From Streptomyces sp. BA2 (GTDB lineage Bacteria > Actinomycetota > Actinomycetes > Streptomycetales > Streptomycetaceae): a stretch of DNA of 64,000 nucleotides. Numbering within the stretch: position 1 is the stretch's first letter; each line of letters starts with the position of its first letter. Made by a program: the position numbers and the translations under genes. Below the pieces are notes generated by a model. The model ran no database searches and had not been told where the DNA came from. It was given only the letters and a program-made list of their open reading frames with translations. Of this stretch, positions 51,399 to 58,989 are shown piece after piece. The stretch is from NCBI RefSeq assembly GCF_009769735.1, contig NZ_WSRO01000002.1, forward strand, positions 4,166,001-4,230,000. Direction: 5' to 3'.

Positions 51399-51902
51399 GT
51401 GGCGACGAAGGAACCGACACCCGGCGAGGTGACGGCGCAGCGCGAGCGCCTGATGGAGGGACTCAGGGGCTACGGCGAGCGCTACAACGAGCTCAGCCGC
51501 CGCTTCGCCGTCTGGCTCGGCCTGCACTCCACGGACGCCGACGCCCTCCTGGAGATCGTCATCGCCGAGGACCGCGGCACCCCGCTCTCCCCGGCCCGCC
51601 TCAGCGAGCGCATCCTGCTCTCCTCGGGGGCCACCACCGCGCTCCTGAACCGCCTCGAAGCCGCGGGCCACATCGTCCGCACCCGGGAGCACACCGACCG
51701 CCGCGTCGTCACGCTGCACAGCCGCCCGGGCATCCGGGACCGCGCCGACGAGTTCTTCACGCCGCTCGCGAAGCGCATGGACGCGACGATGGCCCAGTAC
51801 CCGCCCGAACTCCTGGAGCGATTCGAGACGTTGCTCGCGGACCTGCGGACGACGATCGACGTGGACCTCGCGGAGCGGGACGGTCGAGCCGGGCCGACCT
51901 GA
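51399..51902 (+). CDS. MarR family transcriptional regulator
   Basis: A 167-residue winged-helix regulator: TADALLEIVIAEDRG-like core, HTH LSPARLSERILLSSGATTAL then LNRLEAAGHIVRTREHTDRR and wing VVTLHSRPG. Chosen start is GTG 51399 (VATKEPTPGE) with GAGAGGG upstream; GTG 51354 is an alternative. Divergent from the MFS pump. Confidence 0.85.
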   Translation: MATKEPTPGEVTAQRERLMEGLRGYGERYNELSRRFAVWLGLHSTDADALLEIVIAEDRGTPLSPARLSERILLSSGATTALLNRLEAAGHIVRTREHTDRRVVTLHSRPGIRDRADEFFTPLAKRMDATMAQYPPELLERFETLLADLRTTIDVDLAERDGRAGPT

Positions 51903-52005
51903 CCGGCGACCGTGGCACCTGCCGCATCTGCGGCAACCAATGACCCCCCTGGTGGCGACTGCCCTGCGCAACGCACACCAACCATCACCAGGGCGGATGA
52001 GGCAC

Positions 52006-54081
52006 ATGGAAGCGAACCAGCACGAGCGCGCGGCCCAGCACCGCAGGCGCCGGCTGAGCCTGAGACTCGGCATCCCGGTCGCCGTGGCGGCCGCGGCGGG
52101 GCTGACGTACGGCACGGCCTTCGGGGTCTTCGGCGAGGACGCACAGCCGAGGGCATCGGCGGCATCCGGCCCCACCGCCTGGGCGCCCGACGTCGCCGAC
52201 GCCGCCGACGCCGCCGACGGCTTCGCATCGGTCAACGCCCTGGGCCAGAACGGGACTTACGGCGGGCGCGACGGAAAGACGGTCACCGTCAAGACGCTGG
52301 CGGACCTGGAGAAGTACGCGACGGCCTCCGATCCGTACGTCATCGTGGTCGCGGCGGCGATCACGATGGACCCCAAGGGCAAGGAGATCAAGGTCGCGTC
52401 GGACAAGACGATCGTGGGTGCGGGCACCGCGGGCCACATCGTCGGGGGCGGCTTCTTCCTGGGCCAGGGCGTGCACAACGTCATCATCCGGAACCTCACG
52501 ATCCGGGACTCGTACGCGGGCACGTGGAACGACAAGGAGCACGACTTCGACGCCATCCAGATGGACGGCGCGCACCACGTCTGGATCGACCACAACGATC
52601 TGCGGCACATGGCGGACGGCCTGATAGACAGCCGCAAGGACACGACCTACCTGACGGTGTCCTGGAACAAACTGAGCAACAACAACAAGACATTCGGCAT
52701 CGGCTGGACCGAGAACACGACGGCCGACATCACGATCCACCACAACTGGTTCCGCGAGACCGAGCAGCGCAACCCGTCCACCGACAACGTGGCCCACGCG
52801 CACCTCTACAACAACTACCTCCAGGACGTCGCGGGCACGGACATCACCTCGTCGTACGGGAACTACTCGCGCGGCAGGACGAAGATGGTCCTGGAGAACA
52901 GCTACTTCGAGGGCATGAACAACCCGGTGACGAAGGACAGTTCAGCCGCCGTCGTGCAGCGAGGCAACGTCTTCGTCGGCACCAGCGGCCGCAACGAGAG
53001 CGGAGGAACAGCCTTCGACCCGAAGAGCTTCTACGCCTACACGCCCGACAAGGCGGCGGACGTCCCGGCGAAGGTGAAGGCGGGTGCGGGCCCGCGCACG
53101 GCGGTCGGAACCGCCGCCAGGACGGCGTCCACTCTCACCGTGGCGAAGGACGGCAGCGGCCAGTACAAGACGGTCCAGGCGGCGGTAAACGCGGTCCCGA
53201 CGAACAACACCTCACGGGTGGTGGTGTCCATCGCACCGGGCACGTACCGGGAGACGGTGAAGATCCCGGCCAACAAGCCGCACGTCACGCTCCAGGGCAC
53301 GGGCGGCAGCCGCAAGGACACGGTGATCGTGTACGACAACGCGGCGGGCACCCCCAAGCCGGACGGCTCGGGCACCTACGGCACCTCGGGCAGCGCGACG
53401 GTGGCCGCGGAGGCGGACGACTTCCAGGCCCGCAACCTGACGATCGCCAACGACTTCGACGAAAAGGCGAACCAGAACCTGGCAGGACACCAGGCGGTGG
53501 CCCTGCGCACAGCGGCCGACAAGGCGTTCCTGGACAACATGATCATCACGGGCGACCAGGACACCCTCCTCCTGGACACGGCGGCCAAGAACAAACTGGG
53601 CCGGGCCTACGTCCGCAACTCCTACATCGTGGGCAACACGGACTTCATCTTCGGCCGGGCGACAGCGGTGGTGGACCGCTCGGTAATCACCCTGAAGAAG
53701 CGCTGGGACGGCACGTCACAGGGCTACATAACCGCTCCGAGCACGCCCCCGGACCGCAAGGGCTTCTTGATCACGAACACCACGGTGACCGGCGACGTGT
53801 CCGCCCGCAGCTTCCACCTGGGCCGCAACTGGCACGCGGGCGGCGACGCGACCCTGTCCCCCCAGACGACGTTCCGCGACTCCACCCTCAGCGCGGCCGT
53901 CAAAACCACCCCATGGTCGGACATGGGCGGCTTCCCCTGGAAGAACGACCGCTTCGCCGAGTACAGGAACACAGGCGCGGGCTCCGGCCCGGCAAGCGAA
54001 GACCGCCCCCACCTGACGGCCACGCAGGCCGCGGGCCAGGAGACCGGCGACTGGCTGGGCACCTGGACCCCAACGCCCTGA
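52006..54081 (+). CDS. Secreted pectate lyase (PL1)-pectinesterase (CE8) fusion
   Basis: A 691-residue exported bifunctional pectinase. Signal about 10-45 after an RRRR cluster. PL1 beta-helix (about 60-370): DAIQMDGAHHVWIDHNDLRH (vWiDH region with Ca2+ ligands), ITIHHNWFRETEQRNPSTDN with the first Arg of R-x-P-x-x-R kept but the second replaced, and LYNNYLQDV. A linker is followed by CE8 (about 385-690): GDQDTLLLDT, GNTDFIFGRATAV (nucleophile Asp) and LGRNWH (catalytic Arg, usually LGRPW). The esterase would demethylate pectin and the lyase cut the product. ATG 52006 chosen over an upstream ATG. Confidence 0.92.
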   Translation: MEANQHERAAQHRRRRLSLRLGIPVAVAAAAGLTYGTAFGVFGEDAQPRASAASGPTAWAPDVADAADAADGFASVNALGQNGTYGGRDGKTVTVKTLADLEKYATASDPYVIVVAAAITMDPKGKEIKVASDKTIVGAGTAGHIVGGGFFLGQGVHNVIIRNLTIRDSYAGTWNDKEHDFDAIQMDGAHHVWIDHNDLRHMADGLIDSRKDTTYLTVSWNKLSNNNKTFGIGWTENTTADITIHHNWFRETEQRNPSTDNVAHAHLYNNYLQDVAGTDITSSYGNYSRGRTKMVLENSYFEGMNNPVTKDSSAAVVQRGNVFVGTSGRNESGGTAFDPKSFYAYTPDKAADVPAKVKAGAGPRTAVGTAARTASTLTVAKDGSGQYKTVQAAVNAVPTNNTSRVVVSIAPGTYRETVKIPANKPHVTLQGTGGSRKDTVIVYDNAAGTPKPDGSGTYGTSGSATVAAEADDFQARNLTIANDFDEKANQNLAGHQAVALRTAADKAFLDNMIITGDQDTLLLDTAAKNKLGRAYVRNSYIVGNTDFIFGRATAVVDRSVITLKKRWDGTSQGYITAPSTPPDRKGFLITNTTVTGDVSARSFHLGRNWHAGGDATLSPQTTFRDSTLSAAVKTTPWSDMGGFPWKNDRFAEYRNTGAGSGPASEDRPHLTATQAAGQETGDWLGTWTPTP

Positions 54082-54156
54082 GACGTACCAGCCACCACCG
54101 CCCCACCCCCAATCCGCTACCCTGTCTGGAACCGCCATCCGTGGCGGCACCAGTAC

Positions 54157-54229
54157 GCCTTCGTAGCTCAGGGGATAGAGCACCGCTCTCCTAAAGCGGG
54201 TGTCGCAGGTTCGAATCCTGCCGGGGGCA
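54157..54229 (+). tRNA. tRNA-Arg(CCU)
   Basis: GCCTTCGTAGCTCAGGGGAT opens the gene; anticodon arm CCGCT-CTCCTAA-AGCGG (anticodon CCT, Arg AGG); T arm CGCAGGTTCGAATCCTGCC-type; acceptor 3' CGGGGGC plus A. No encoded CCA. Its 3' half from 54188 is the left attachment repeat of an inserted element, and the gene remains intact. Confidence 0.96.
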
Positions 54230-54230
54230 C
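54188..54230 (+). repeat. attL direct repeat (tRNA-Arg 3' half)
   Basis: 43 bp from the anticodon loop to one base past the tRNA 3' end, identical to 56315-56357. Identity blocks reaching from an anticodon loop to the 3' end are typical for tyrosine-integrase targets. Confidence 0.9.
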
Positions 54231-54272
54231 GGAAAGCATCCGTACGGTCTGTACGGGATGCGCTGCTCGGGC

Positions 54273-54305
54273 AAGGGCCCGCGACCTGCTTGGTCGCGGG
54301 CCCTT
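54273..54305 (+). terminator. Strong hairpin downstream of tRNA-Arg
   Basis: AAGGGCCCGCGACC and GGTCGCGGGCCCTT, perfect 14-bp stem, 5-base loop. It lies inside the element, 44 bp after the tRNA. An inverted pair GCATCCGTAC/GTACGGGATGC (54236-54261, one bulge) sits just before it and could be an integrase arm site. Confidence 0.8.
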
Positions 54306-54680
54306 GTGCGTGCCTGGGTGCTGCGGCGCTGGTGATCGTCTCCGCCGCGTGGCTGATCTCCGGGAGCCGGTCGGCGGGCAGCTTGATGCTGTGCGTGACG
54401 TAGTCGCTGTTGGCGTGGAGCCGGGCGGTGAGCGGGGAGCCGAAGACTGCCCCTGCGGCCGTGCTGGTGCCGGCCCCAGCAGGGACTCCCGGCAATCGCC
54501 GAGATCACCAGCCCGCAGCCCTCATCTCGCTGTACGACCCACTCCACAAGCGCCAGGGCCAGGGCCGCCCAAAGCATGGAACGGATGCGGCACCCCAGGA
54601 CTGATCACTACGAGGGCTCTTTACTTCAAGTGTCGGAACATTTCGCAGCCCCACCCGCGTCCTCAGGCAATAATCGAGGC
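54306..54680. other. Element interior without a confident gene
   Basis: Short open frames exist on both strands; a minus-strand one around 54320-54440 reads GSPLTARLHANSDYVTHSIK, which looks protein-like but has no credible start or family. It may be the relic of an element gene. TTTACTTCAAG and neighbouring AT-rich bases at 54615-54650 probably hold the promoter of the AbiEii module. Confidence 0.35.
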
Positions 54681-55028
54681 ATGGCCTCACCGCCCGACCT
54701 CTCCGAGCTCCGCCGAGCCAAGTTCGCCCGGCGGCTGCCTGCCGAGCTCGCGACACTCGCCGGTCCTGCCCACGGGATCGTGAGCCTGCCGCTGCACCTG
54801 GCCTGGTCGGGGCTGACCGAGTTCGACCTCGACCAGCCTCGCCTACGCATGAGCTGCTACCGCATCGTCCTGGCCGAAGGTCTCCACGACGACCTGGTCG
54901 AGCGCCTCAACCGGGACCTGCTCGTCAGTCTGTGGCCCACCCTGCGCACACTGATCAGCCGGGACCTGCGCGACGTCTGGGAATCCGCCTTCCCCGAGCT
55001 GGCCCCGCGCACCCAGGCCGTTGCGTGA
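54681..55028 (+). CDS. Putative partner/antitoxin of the AbiEii-like gene
   Basis: A 115-residue protein beginning MASPPDLSELRRAKFARRLP, continuing HGIVSLPLHLAWSGLTEFDL and ending with a segment LVSLWPTLRTLISRDLRDVW. No HTH or catalytic motif is evident. Its TGA overlaps the GTG of the next gene by 4 bp, so the two are translationally coupled. Position and coupling suggest the partner (antitoxin or regulator) of the nucleotidyltransferase; it is not a recognisable AbiEi. Real coding is supported by the conserved-looking composition and GC bias. Confidence 0.65.
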   Translation: MASPPDLSELRRAKFARRLPAELATLAGPAHGIVSLPLHLAWSGLTEFDLDQPRLRMSCYRIVLAEGLHDDLVERLNRDLLVSLWPTLRTLISRDLRDVWESAFPELAPRTQAVA

Positions 55029-55696
55029 ACCTGACCGCACTGCACCGCCGCCTGCTCACCGACGTACTCGCCGTGGGCTCCCCCTACCCCCTCGCCCTCA
55101 CCGGCGGCTACGCCGTCCAGGCCCACGGCCTGGTAGACCGCCTCAGCCAGGACGTCGACGTCGCCACCGAGAACCCTGAGTCCATGGAGAAGATCGCCGC
55201 CACGGTCCAGTCCGGGTTGGAAGAACGAGGTTGGCGGGTGCGGGCGTTGGAGACAGATCCCCTCTCCGCGCGACTCATCGTCAGCGACCCGAACAGCGGC
55301 GAAGAGTGCGAGGTCGACGTCCTCAAGGAAGCCCTCTGGCGTCCACCCGTGCAGACCGAGTACGGGCTCGTCCTCTCCCTCGAAGACGTGGTCGGCACCA
55401 AAGTCCGAGCGCTGTCCGACCGTGGCCTGGCCCGCGACCTCATCGACGTCCGCGCTGCGGCAGACCGCTGGAGCCACCCCGAACTCGAAGAACTCGGCCG
55501 GCGCCATGCCCGCGACACCTTCGATGTCACCGACCTCCAAGCCCGCCTCGCTGGAGCGGACTGGATCGACGACACCGAGTTCGCTGCCTACGGTCTCGAC
55601 GAACAGGCGATCGCCGGACTACGCCGATGGGCCCAAGAGTGGGCCGACGACATCGCCGAGCGACTCCTGGAACTGGAAGCCCCGCATGACGAGTGA
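55025..55696 (+). CDS. AbiEii/AbiGii-type nucleotidyltransferase
   Basis: A 223-residue member of the polymerase-beta-like nucleotidyltransferase superfamily. PLALTGGYAVQAHG provides the GG motif, RLSQDVDVATENP the D-x-D metal site, EECEVDVLKEALW a third acidic strand, and LSLEDVVGTKVRALSDRGLA with RDLIDVRAAADRW the conserved helix that in AbiEii-like toxins carries Lys and Asp. Such enzymes modify tRNA 3' ends or other RNAs and act in abortive phage infection and toxin-antitoxin systems. GTG 55025 overlaps the upstream stop. Cargo of the tRNA-Arg element. Confidence 0.85.
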   Translation: MNLTALHRRLLTDVLAVGSPYPLALTGGYAVQAHGLVDRLSQDVDVATENPESMEKIAATVQSGLEERGWRVRALETDPLSARLIVSDPNSGEECEVDVLKEALWRPPVQTEYGLVLSLEDVVGTKVRALSDRGLARDLIDVRAAADRWSHPELEELGRRHARDTFDVTDLQARLAGADWIDDTEFAAYGLDEQAIAGLRRWAQEWADDIAERLLELEAPHDE

Positions 55697-55818
55697 GTGA
55701 CTCGAATCAGTCGAATGAGACGACGCCGTCACTGGATACCTACGTCGCTGGGAGCACCAACCACTGGCCCTCACCACCCCGTACAGATCCAGTCCGAACC
55801 CCGCCAGGGACACAAGCG

Positions 55819-55852
55819 AAAAGGCCCGGATCGATCTTGGTCCGGGGCCTTT
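55819..55852. terminator. Hairpin between AbiEii gene and integrase remnant
   Basis: AAAAGGCCCGGA-type left arm (AAAGGCCCGGA) and TCCGGGGCCTTT right arm with a 10-base loop; ends in T and serves both converging units. Confidence 0.7.
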
Positions 55853-55882
55853 GACATCTACTCCTGACATCAACGCGGGCGG

Positions 55883-56065
55883 TCACTGACGACCGGGCCG
55901 CCGCTTCCTCATCAACCGGTCCATGTGGCTCATGGCCTCGGCTGCATGTCCTGGACGACGTGCGTATAGACGCCCATAGTGATGCTGATCTGGGTGCCCG
56001 AGGATCTCCCTCACGACGCGGCACGGGACTCCGGCCGCGGTGAGGCGGTGGGGGTGTCGACGGGG
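55883..56065 (-). pseudogene. Frameshifted C-terminus of a tyrosine integrase
   Basis: The minus frame reads AAGVPCRVVREILGH and, after a gap, EAMSHMDRLMRKRRPGRQ. Between them the other frame (55992-55942) reads QISITMGVYTHVVQDMQ, the standard integrase segment with the catalytic Tyr. Two small deletions (net minus three) flank it, so the frame is open but the Tyr segment is scrambled. Everything upstream (Arg and HxxR box, core-binding domain) is missing. The tail lies 257 bp inside attR, as integrases usually do. Confidence 0.75.
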
Positions 56066-56115
56066 ATCCGACGCACAGCAGATCACTCCTCCAGAGGCAC
56101 TGGACTCTGTCACTC

Positions 56116-56232
56116 ATGCATAGGAGCACCTCTGACGATCCAGGCGGGGGTTCGTTGACGGCGTACGGCGTGGCCCAACGCAAGGAGAAAGAAGCCAAGG
56201 CGAAGAAGCGCAAGATACGCAAGAAGCGCTAG
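56116..56232 (+). CDS. Possible 38-residue Lys/Arg-rich ORF
   Basis: Starts MHRSTSDDPGGGSLTAYGVA and ends with a run of Lys/Arg (QRKEKEAKAKKRKIRKKR). No ribosome site is convincing. The basic tail could be the end of a larger lost DNA-binding protein of the element, or chance. Confidence 0.25.
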   Translation: MHRSTSDDPGGGSLTAYGVAQRKEKEAKAKKRKIRKKR

Positions 56233-56314
56233 CCCAGGCTGACATCCACAGGTGACATCAACGATGCGACTACGCCACCGCAGGGAGCCGCGGCCGAACC
56301 GAGCACGGATCGAA

Positions 56315-56357
56315 CTCCTAAAGCGGGTGTCGCAGGTTCGAATCCTGCCGGGGGCAC
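56315..56357 (+). repeat. attR direct repeat
   Basis: Exact second copy of the tRNA-Arg 3' half (54188-54230). It lacks the tRNA 5' half and is not a gene. Confidence 0.9.
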
Positions 56358-56385
56358 CATGCCTAACCAGGCGCGGAACGGTGAG

Positions 56386-56416
56386 AAGCCCCCTCGGAGT
56401 CGCTCCGAGGGGGCTT
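56386..56416 (+). terminator. Terminator beyond attR
   Basis: AAGCCCCCTCGGAG and CTCCGAGGGGGCTT, 14-bp stem with a 3-base loop, followed by CCTTCAT. Probably the original terminator of tRNA-Arg before insertion. Confidence 0.85.
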
Positions 56417-56542
56417 CCTTCATGGCGATAAGCTTTCGGCTAGCGCGCAATCGCATTCACCTGAGAGTAGCGTCTTAGATGAAGGTTCCGCTGGGCCGCT
56501 ATGTCGGCCCGTTTGGCAGCAAGCGGCTGTACTGAACCTGGG

Positions 56543-57682
56543 ATGCTTCTCATGGCACCGACACTCGCCGAGTTCGGACACGCATCGATGCGCGTTCAGG
56601 GGAAGAACGCATTGGGCCTGCGTCCGTTGCTTGTCCTTCTTCTGGAATGGGATGACAACGCGGAGGGTGGATTTCCGCGCATTTCATCGGTGCATCCATT
56701 CACGTACTACGACAAGTTGGCGTTCGGGAACCCCGCCCTTCCCTTCACGACCGATAACCCCGTCAACCCGGCCAGCCTCACCGAATATGCGCAAGAATGC
56801 TCAATCGGCAGATTCTCGTTCACTCGGGCAGAAGTGGCCGGCCCCTTCCCCATGGGCGTGTTCGGAAATCTCGATGATGCAACGCATATACAGAAGGTTG
56901 CACAGAAGATCATCGACTCCTCGCGGCTTATATTCCTTGGAGTTGATGGCGCTGCGCTTGACCTGATGGTCAGTCACGAGGAGCTGGTGGTCCTTGTCGT
57001 TGAAAACCACAGGTATCGCTTCCCGGCGAATCGGCCAAATGACCCCGTGTATACAACTATTGACCTCCCCTTCCCTTTCTCTGACGTGACAGCGACGCTC
57101 GAGGTGCACATTGCGTTCAGTGGCCCCTTTACGCCGTTCTATCAGATAGCGCATGAGGTGTTTCATTCGATCGGAACCATCGACATGTACAACCCGGGCA
57201 GCATGAACTACCTCCTCACTTTGATGGGCGCCTACCCTTTCTATGCGAATGATCAGGAAATCGTCCACCTCGACGCCTGGCACAAACTTCAACTGGGATG
57301 GTGCGAGCCACAGTGTGTTGAACTGACGCCAAATGGCAATGCGGAGGTCACTGAGATATCCGCGGAAAAGCCGGACGGTGCCGTCATTCTTTGGCATCCG
57401 AGTCGAGGCCCCTCGGAGTACTTCCTCCTCGAACGCCGGAGGTCCGATGGGCCCCGCAAGTACGATCGCGCCTTCCCCGGCGACGGCCTGCTCATATGGC
57501 ACATCGACCCCGCGCGCCCTCCCATGCACCGCGGCGCGCCGAACCTCGACTTGGGGTCCAATGGCGTGTGGCAGCCGGGGGCGCACACGCCGCCCCTCAC
57601 CTGGACCGACGGCACCGTTGCAGTCAGTCGCCTCGCCGTCAAAGCTGGTCCTGACGCCCGCACCGTCCGCGTCACTTGGTAG
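56543..57682 (+). CDS. M6-like metalloprotease, lower-GC, no signal peptide
   Basis: A 379-residue protein. QIAHEVFHSIGTIDMYNPGS contains HExxH (HEVFH), SMNYLLTLMGAYPF gives a possible Met-turn, and LDAWHKLQLGWCEPQ repeats the WHKWKLGW segment of M6 proteases, so it is a distant paralogue of the protein at 42465. No Sec or Tat signal is seen. Codon use is clearly more AT-rich at third positions than its neighbours for about the first 900 bases (many ATA, ATT, TTT, GAA), then becomes normal, which suggests transfer. Start ATG 56543 or 56552; the ribosome site is weak. It sits just outside attR. Confidence 0.7.
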   Translation: MLLMAPTLAEFGHASMRVQGKNALGLRPLLVLLLEWDDNAEGGFPRISSVHPFTYYDKLAFGNPALPFTTDNPVNPASLTEYAQECSIGRFSFTRAEVAGPFPMGVFGNLDDATHIQKVAQKIIDSSRLIFLGVDGAALDLMVSHEELVVLVVENHRYRFPANRPNDPVYTTIDLPFPFSDVTATLEVHIAFSGPFTPFYQIAHEVFHSIGTIDMYNPGSMNYLLTLMGAYPFYANDQEIVHLDAWHKLQLGWCEPQCVELTPNGNAEVTEISAEKPDGAVILWHPSRGPSEYFLLERRRSDGPRKYDRAFPGDGLLIWHIDPARPPMHRGAPNLDLGSNGVWQPGAHTPPLTWTDGTVAVSRLAVKAGPDARTVRVTW

Positions 57683-57992
57683 ATCGGCGTGACGACGGTG
57701 ACGTGAGATGTGCCATGCGGCTTCCGGCTTCAACGATGCCCGGTAGCAGCGAATCCCCTTGGATATAGACCCGTGGGGACCTGTCGGCTGCAAGGACAGC
57801 ATGGCGGTGCGCCTGCGGCAAGGTTTCTTTTCCCTACGAATACACGTAGTAGCGATCTTTCATTGCCTGCGCACGCGGACTTTCTGAGAATGGCGGGGCC
57901 ATGGGCCGGTCCAGGTGGCTCAAGAGCAGCTGCGGAGAGCAGTCGGGGTACCAGAATCCTGGCCCCGCACCAGCCGGTCGACAAGGATGAGA
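57683..57992. other. Intergenic region before the GH26-like gene
   Basis: 310 bp with no recognisable gene. A palindrome CTACG-N6-CGTAG (57834-57849) in an AT-richer patch (57825-57870, including CTTTCATT) may be the control region of the hydrolase. Confidence 0.4.
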
Positions 57993-58934
57993 ATGAAACG
58001 AAAGCTGGCGACGACACTGGCCATGGCGGCAGTTATCCTCGCTTCCATGGCCATGCCATCCGAGGGCGCCATCACGCCATCCCGCCTGGGTGTCTACGTC
58101 GGTCCGGGAAAAACCGATGCTGTGGACAACTCCCGGACGTGGCTCGGCCGTTCGCAGATGGACGCGACCGACTACCTGGACCCGTCCGAGAACATCAAGT
58201 GGAACCAGTACGCGACCAAGTACTGGGGTGACTGGAAGAAGGCCGGAGCCGACCGGGATTTCGTACTCGGGTTGCATCTGCTGCCCAAGGGCGGAAATTT
58301 CGCGGATGGGCTCAGCGGCAAGTACGACGACCAGTTCCGCACCCTTGCCGACCTGATGATCAAGAACGGCCTGGGCAACTCCGTCATCCGCCCCGGGTAC
58401 GAGGGGAACAACAAGAACATCGGACCGTGGCAGGGAACCGACGACCCGGCAGCCTATCGGGCGATGTTCCGGAAGGTCGTCACCCTTATGCGTGCTCGCG
58501 CCGGGGCGGCTTTCCAATTCGACTACAACATGGCTGTCGGCCCCTCGGGCAAGGTCACGTCATTCGAGACGCTGTACCCCGGCGACAACTACGTCGACAT
58601 AGTAGGTCTGAACATCTACGACGTGTGGTGGCAGCGCCCGGCCGCTACGCCGTCTCAGCGGTGGAACCACAGCCTCACCACCGTCATGGGGGTGAATGAC
58701 TTCAAGGAATTCGCCGCCGCGCACAAGAAGCCGAAGTCGTATCCGGAATGGGGCCTGTACCAGAAGGGCGACTCCTATGCGGGGGGAGGCGACTCGCCCT
58801 ACTTCATCGACCGGATGGCCGAGCTTGTCCAGGACTCGGAGTATCAGGCGTACTTCGACCACGACTGGGGCGGCGGGACGCTGGACGACTTCCCCAACGG
58901 CAAGGAGCAGTACAGGGTCCGCTTCGGCGGCTGA
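57993..58934 (+). CDS. Secreted GH26-like glycoside hydrolase
   Basis: A 313-residue exported (beta/alpha)8 hydrolase. Signal KRKLATTLAMAAVILASMAM then PSEGA. SVIRPGYEGNNKNIGPWQGT aligns with the acid/base region of GH26-type enzymes (R-x-x-x-E-x-N), DIVGLNIYDVWW is the strand-6 segment, and PKSYPEWGLYQKGD provides the probable nucleophile Glu. Substrate could be mannan or a related beta-glycan. ATG 57993 (MKRK) with AAGGATGAG upstream; ATG 57987 is possible. Only 23 bp separate it from the convergent gene. Confidence 0.75.
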   Translation: MKRKLATTLAMAAVILASMAMPSEGAITPSRLGVYVGPGKTDAVDNSRTWLGRSQMDATDYLDPSENIKWNQYATKYWGDWKKAGADRDFVLGLHLLPKGGNFADGLSGKYDDQFRTLADLMIKNGLGNSVIRPGYEGNNKNIGPWQGTDDPAAYRAMFRKVVTLMRARAGAAFQFDYNMAVGPSGKVTSFETLYPGDNYVDIVGLNIYDVWWQRPAATPSQRWNHSLTTVMGVNDFKEFAAAHKKPKSYPEWGLYQKGDSYAGGGDSPYFIDRMAELVQDSEYQAYFDHDWGGGTLDDFPNGKEQYRVRFGG

Positions 58935-58989
58935 GGCGGCTGAGGCGGCTGACGCGGCTAAGGCCGCTCAGGCGGCTCGGGCGGCTCGG
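58927..58989. repeat. Nine-base tandem repeat spanning two convergent stops
   Basis: Seven 9-bp units of the type GCGGCTGAG (GCGGCTGAG twice, then variants with C, A, GCCGCT and CGG). The GH26-like TGA is in unit 1 and the stop of the opposite gene in unit 4, so repeat expansion would change the C-terminus EPPEPPERP. Confidence 0.8.

Larger units (their letters stand above)
54188..56357. mobile_element. Small decayed integrative element in tRNA-Arg(CCU)
   Basis: Bounded by perfect 43-bp repeats, about 2.1 kb of insert. Contents: a hairpin/terminator just after the tRNA, a two-gene AbiEii-type module (+), a terminator, a frameshifted integrase C-terminus (-) and a Lys-rich small ORF. No replication, transfer or excision gene remains, so this looks like a deletion derivative of an integrative and conjugative element or prophage retained with its defence-like cargo. 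The tRNA's natural-looking terminator is now beyond the right repeat at 56386. Confidence 0.8.

Noticed and set aside
51912..54194. 760-codon plus-strand frame
   Set aside because: Out-of-frame shadow of the pectinase fusion, whose PL1 and CE8 motifs are in the other frame.
56283..56357. Second tRNA-Arg gene
   Set aside because: Only the 3' half is present; no D arm or 5' acceptor strand. It is the attR repeat.
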